A stretch of 6,509 nt of DNA from Propionibacteriaceae bacterium (GTDB lineage Bacteria; Actinomycetota; Actinomycetes; Propionibacteriales; Propionibacteriaceae): positions 1 to 6,509 of the forward strand of contig CAJPNZ010000143.1 in NCBI GenBank assembly GCA_905372155.1, read 5' to 3'. Positions 5,235 through 6,509 of the stretch are shown here, piece after piece. The notes under the pieces are model-generated. The model did no database searches, was not told where the DNA came from, and saw only the letters and a list, made by a program, of their open reading frames with translations. How positions within the stretch are numbered: the stretch's first letter is position 1; each line of letters begins with the position of its first letter. The position numbers were made by a program, and so were the translations under genes.

Positions 5235-6245
5235 CTAGTGGTATCCGTATGCAACGAGACGATTCAACGCCTCACGGTCCGGTTTGCCCCCGGGGGTGCG
5301 CGGGATCGGGGTGACGACGAGCTGCCGCGGCAGCCACGTCCTGGGCAGCGCGCTCGCGAGGGCCTCGCGCCAGCCCGCCAGGTCCCCGCTCGCGGCGAAC
5401 AGCACGACCCGCCTGCCCCACTCCGCGTCCGGGACAGCCAGCACCGCGGTCTCCGGGTCGAGGCGCGCCGCGGCGGCCCGCACCTCGGCCAGGTCGACGT
5501 TCACCCCACCGGAGACGATCACGTCGTCGATGCGCCCGGTGATCACGAGCCTCCCGTTCGTCCAGTGTCCCCGGTCGCGGGTGAGCAGCGCGCCGGCGTC
5601 CATGGCCGCCGCGGTCGCGGTGGGGTCGCCCAGGTAGCCGTCGAACAGCGTCGGGCCGCCGATGGACACCCGGCCGTCACGCAGCCCGACCCCGACGCCC
5701 GGAAGCGGTGTCCCATCCCAGACCACCCCGCCGCAGGTCTCCGACATGCCGTAGCTCTCGACGACGGCCAGCCCCGCGTCCCTCGCGCGTTCCCGCAGCT
5801 CGTTGCCGAGGGGTGCGCCGCCGAGCAGGATCAGGTCGAAGGCCCGCAGCCGTTTCGTGACGGCGGCATCCCCCAGGGCGCGGTGCAGCTGGGTGGGCAC
5901 CAGGCTGATGGCGTCGCCGTCGCCGGTGGGGGCGAGCCCCTCGAGGTCGGTGGGAACCACGGGTGTCCCCCTACCCGCCGCCGCCGAGCGCACCTGCACC
6001 ATCAGCCCGGCCACGTAGCGCCCGGGCAGGGCCAGATGCCAGGTCAGGTCGCCTCCCACGCGTTCCCGGGCCGCCCCTGCGGCTGCCCGCAACGCATCTC
6101 TGGAGAGCACGACGCGCCGGGCCGACCCGGTCGTACCGGAGGTCTGCACCACCGCCCCCACTCCCCGCGGCAGCCGGGGGGCCGGGCCGTCCGCCAGCCA
6201 CAGCGCCGCTCCGCCCTCCAGCATCCGGGACACGTCCGTGTTCAT
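5235..6245 (-). CDS. menE: o-Succinylbenzoate-CoA ligase (short actinobacterial type)
   Basis: MenE activates o-succinylbenzoate with ATP and CoA to OSB-CoA, the MenB substrate. It belongs to the acyl-adenylate (ANL) family. The 336-aa product shows the P-loop QTSGTTGSARRVVLS (34-48, with Arg at the usual Lys position), A5 VVESYGMSET (161-170), the A7-like TRDRG with D224, the hinge TGRIDDVIVSGGVNV (236-250), and the C-terminal-domain catalytic lysine K321 in PRTPGGKPD. Only about 33 residues precede the P-loop, against roughly 90 in E. coli MenE; short forms are usual in actinobacteria, so I do not regard this as a truncation. The ATG at 6245 is chosen because GGAGGT lies 7 nt upstream; a longer in-frame start at 6287 would add 14 unconserved residues. 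It is the first gene of the operon, divergent from the PLDc_N gene. Confidence 0.93.
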   Translation of the reverse strand: MNTDVSRMLEGGAALWLADGPAPRLPRGVGAVVQTSGTTGSARRVVLSRDALRAAAGAARERVGGDLTWHLALPGRYVAGLMVQVRSAAAGRGTPVVPTDLEGLAPTGDGDAISLVPTQLHRALGDAAVTKRLRAFDLILLGGAPLGNELRERARDAGLAVVESYGMSETCGGVVWDGTPLPGVGVGLRDGRVSIGGPTLFDGYLGDPTATAAAMDAGALLTRDRGHWTNGRLVITGRIDDVIVSGGVNVDLAEVRAAAARLDPETAVLAVPDAEWGRRVVLFAASGDLAGWREALASALPRTWLPRQLVVTPIPRTPGGKPDREALNRLVAYGYH

Positions 6246-6252
6246 GGTCACC

Positions 6253-6258
6253 ACCTCC
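6253..6258 (-). promoter_or_regulatory. Ribosome binding site GGAGGT of menE
   Basis: GGAGGT on the minus strand ends 7 nt before the ATG at 6245. It is a near-perfect anti-16S match and decides the menE start in favour of 6245 over the longer frame beginning at 6287. Confidence 0.8.
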
Positions 6259-6265
6259 GTTTCTC

Positions 6266-6280
6266 GGTCGCGACGCGACC
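6266..6280. repeat. 6-bp inverted repeat in the menE leader or promoter
   Basis: GGTCGC-GAC-GCGACC is a perfect inverted repeat with a 3-nt centre. It overlaps the candidate men -10 and lies 20 bp upstream of the menE ATG. It could be a repressor operator or a small leader hairpin; nothing in the window says which. Confidence 0.4.
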
Positions 6281-6283
6281 CTA
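6278..6283 (-). promoter_or_regulatory. Candidate -10 of the men operon promoter
   Basis: TAGGGT on the minus strand fits TANNNT and would place the start site near 6271, giving a leader of about 26 nt that holds the GGAGGT ribosome binding site. No recognisable -35 hexamer lies at 17-18 bp (GAATCC and GGAATC are found there). An operon promoter is expected in this 80-bp divergent gap, but this exact site is uncertain. Confidence 0.3.
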
Positions 6284-6313
6284 ACACCGGGGCGAAAACC
6301 GGATTCCGGGAGC

Positions 6314-6319
6314 TAGAAT
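6314..6319 (+). promoter_or_regulatory. -10 element TAGAAT for the PLDc_N gene, probably leaderless
   Basis: TAGAAT is a strong actinobacterial -10 match (TANNNT) and ends 6 nt before the GTG at 6326, so the transcript would start at the start codon. No Shine-Dalgarno precedes that GTG, which agrees with a leaderless mRNA. A palindrome CCGGA-T-TCCGG (6299-6309) lies just upstream, where a regulator could act. No clear -35 box is seen. Confidence 0.5.
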
Positions 6320-6325
6320 TGCCCC

Positions 6326-6509
6326 GTGCTCAGGGTGCTCTTGTTCGTCGCAGTGGTGATGCTCACCATCTACTGCATCGTCGAACTCGCACAGACCAAG
6401 GGAGCTCGCGTGCGCGCCATGCCCCGGTGGCTGTGGTTGTTCGTCGTGATCTGCGTCCCGGTGATCGGCCCGTTCGCCTGGTTGCTCGCGGGGCGCCCCG
6501 CCCCTCGCC
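6326..6509 (+). CDS. PLDc_N-domain small membrane protein (3' end beyond window)
   Basis: Translation from the GTG at 6326 gives 61 residues before the right edge. There are two hydrophobic helices: about residues 3-21 (VLLFVAVVMLTIYCIVELA within that span) and about 35-55 (WLWLFVVICVPVIGPFAWLL). They are joined by a short basic loop (AQTKGARVRAMPR). The pattern P-R-W-L-W, P-V-I-G-P, then W-L-L-A-G-R is that of the PLDc_N domain (phospholipase D-nuclease N-terminal, PF13396), a two-helix membrane module that usually stands alone in actinobacteria as a protein of about 60-130 aa and has no known catalytic activity of its own. The start is the first in-frame codon after a good -10 element. The gene is divergent from menE and shares the 80-bp promoter region with it. 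Confidence 0.8.
   Translation, partial: MLRVLLFVAVVMLTIYCIVELAQTKGARVRAMPRWLWLFVVICVPVIGPFAWLLAGRPAPR

Noticed and set aside
6246..6287. Longer menE start at 6287 adding MLGSRRDRETEVVT
   Set aside because: The ATG at 6245 has GGAGGT at 7-nt spacing and the added residues are not MenE-like. The extension would also cover the candidate promoter.

Overview
The window comes from a high-GC Gram-positive bacterium (Actinomycetota). GC is roughly 70% overall and about 75% in the central genes, GTG starts are common, neighbouring genes overlap by 4 nt, and the proteins have an actinobacterial character: a short MenE, an OSBS-type MenC and a small PLDc_N membrane protein. A member of the Propionibacteriaceae or a relative is plausible, but the sequence alone cannot fix the genus.

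Layout, left to right. Positions 1-1118 (minus strand) hold the first 372 codons of a proton-translocating NAD(P) transhydrogenase alpha subunit (pntA), cut by the window edge. Positions 1119-1334 are a non-coding stretch with several perfect or near-perfect hairpins and candidate promoter elements for pntA. Positions 1335-6245 are one compact minus-strand operon, transcribed menE -> menA -> menC -> menD -> small unknown gene (161 aa). Positions 6246-6325 are an 80-bp divergent promoter region. From 6326 to the right edge, on the plus strand, is the start of a small two-helix PLDc_N membrane protein.

The four men genes cover the middle and end of the classical menaquinone pathway. MenD makes SEPHCHC from isochorismate and 2-oxoglutarate, MenC makes o-succinylbenzoate (OSB), MenE activates OSB with CoA, and MenA prenylates DHNA in the membrane. 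MenF, MenH, MenB, the DHNA-CoA thioesterase and MenG/UbiE are not in the window. The operon is tightly coupled: GTGA overlaps at menA/menC and menC/menD, a 12-nt gap at menE/menA, and a 17-nt gap containing a strong ribosome binding site at menD/small gene.

The parts least explained by known biology are: (i) the unrecognised 161-aa protein at the end of the operon, which has two competing start sites; (ii) a local dip to about 57% GC with TTA and ATA codons across the menD 3' end and the start of that small gene, which suggests recombination or recent replacement; and (iii) the hairpin-rich stretch before pntA, where a 14-bp perfect stem competes with an alternative 7-bp stem. No mobile element, CRISPR array, tRNA, rRNA or defence system is visible. 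This is mostly an ordinary metabolic region.
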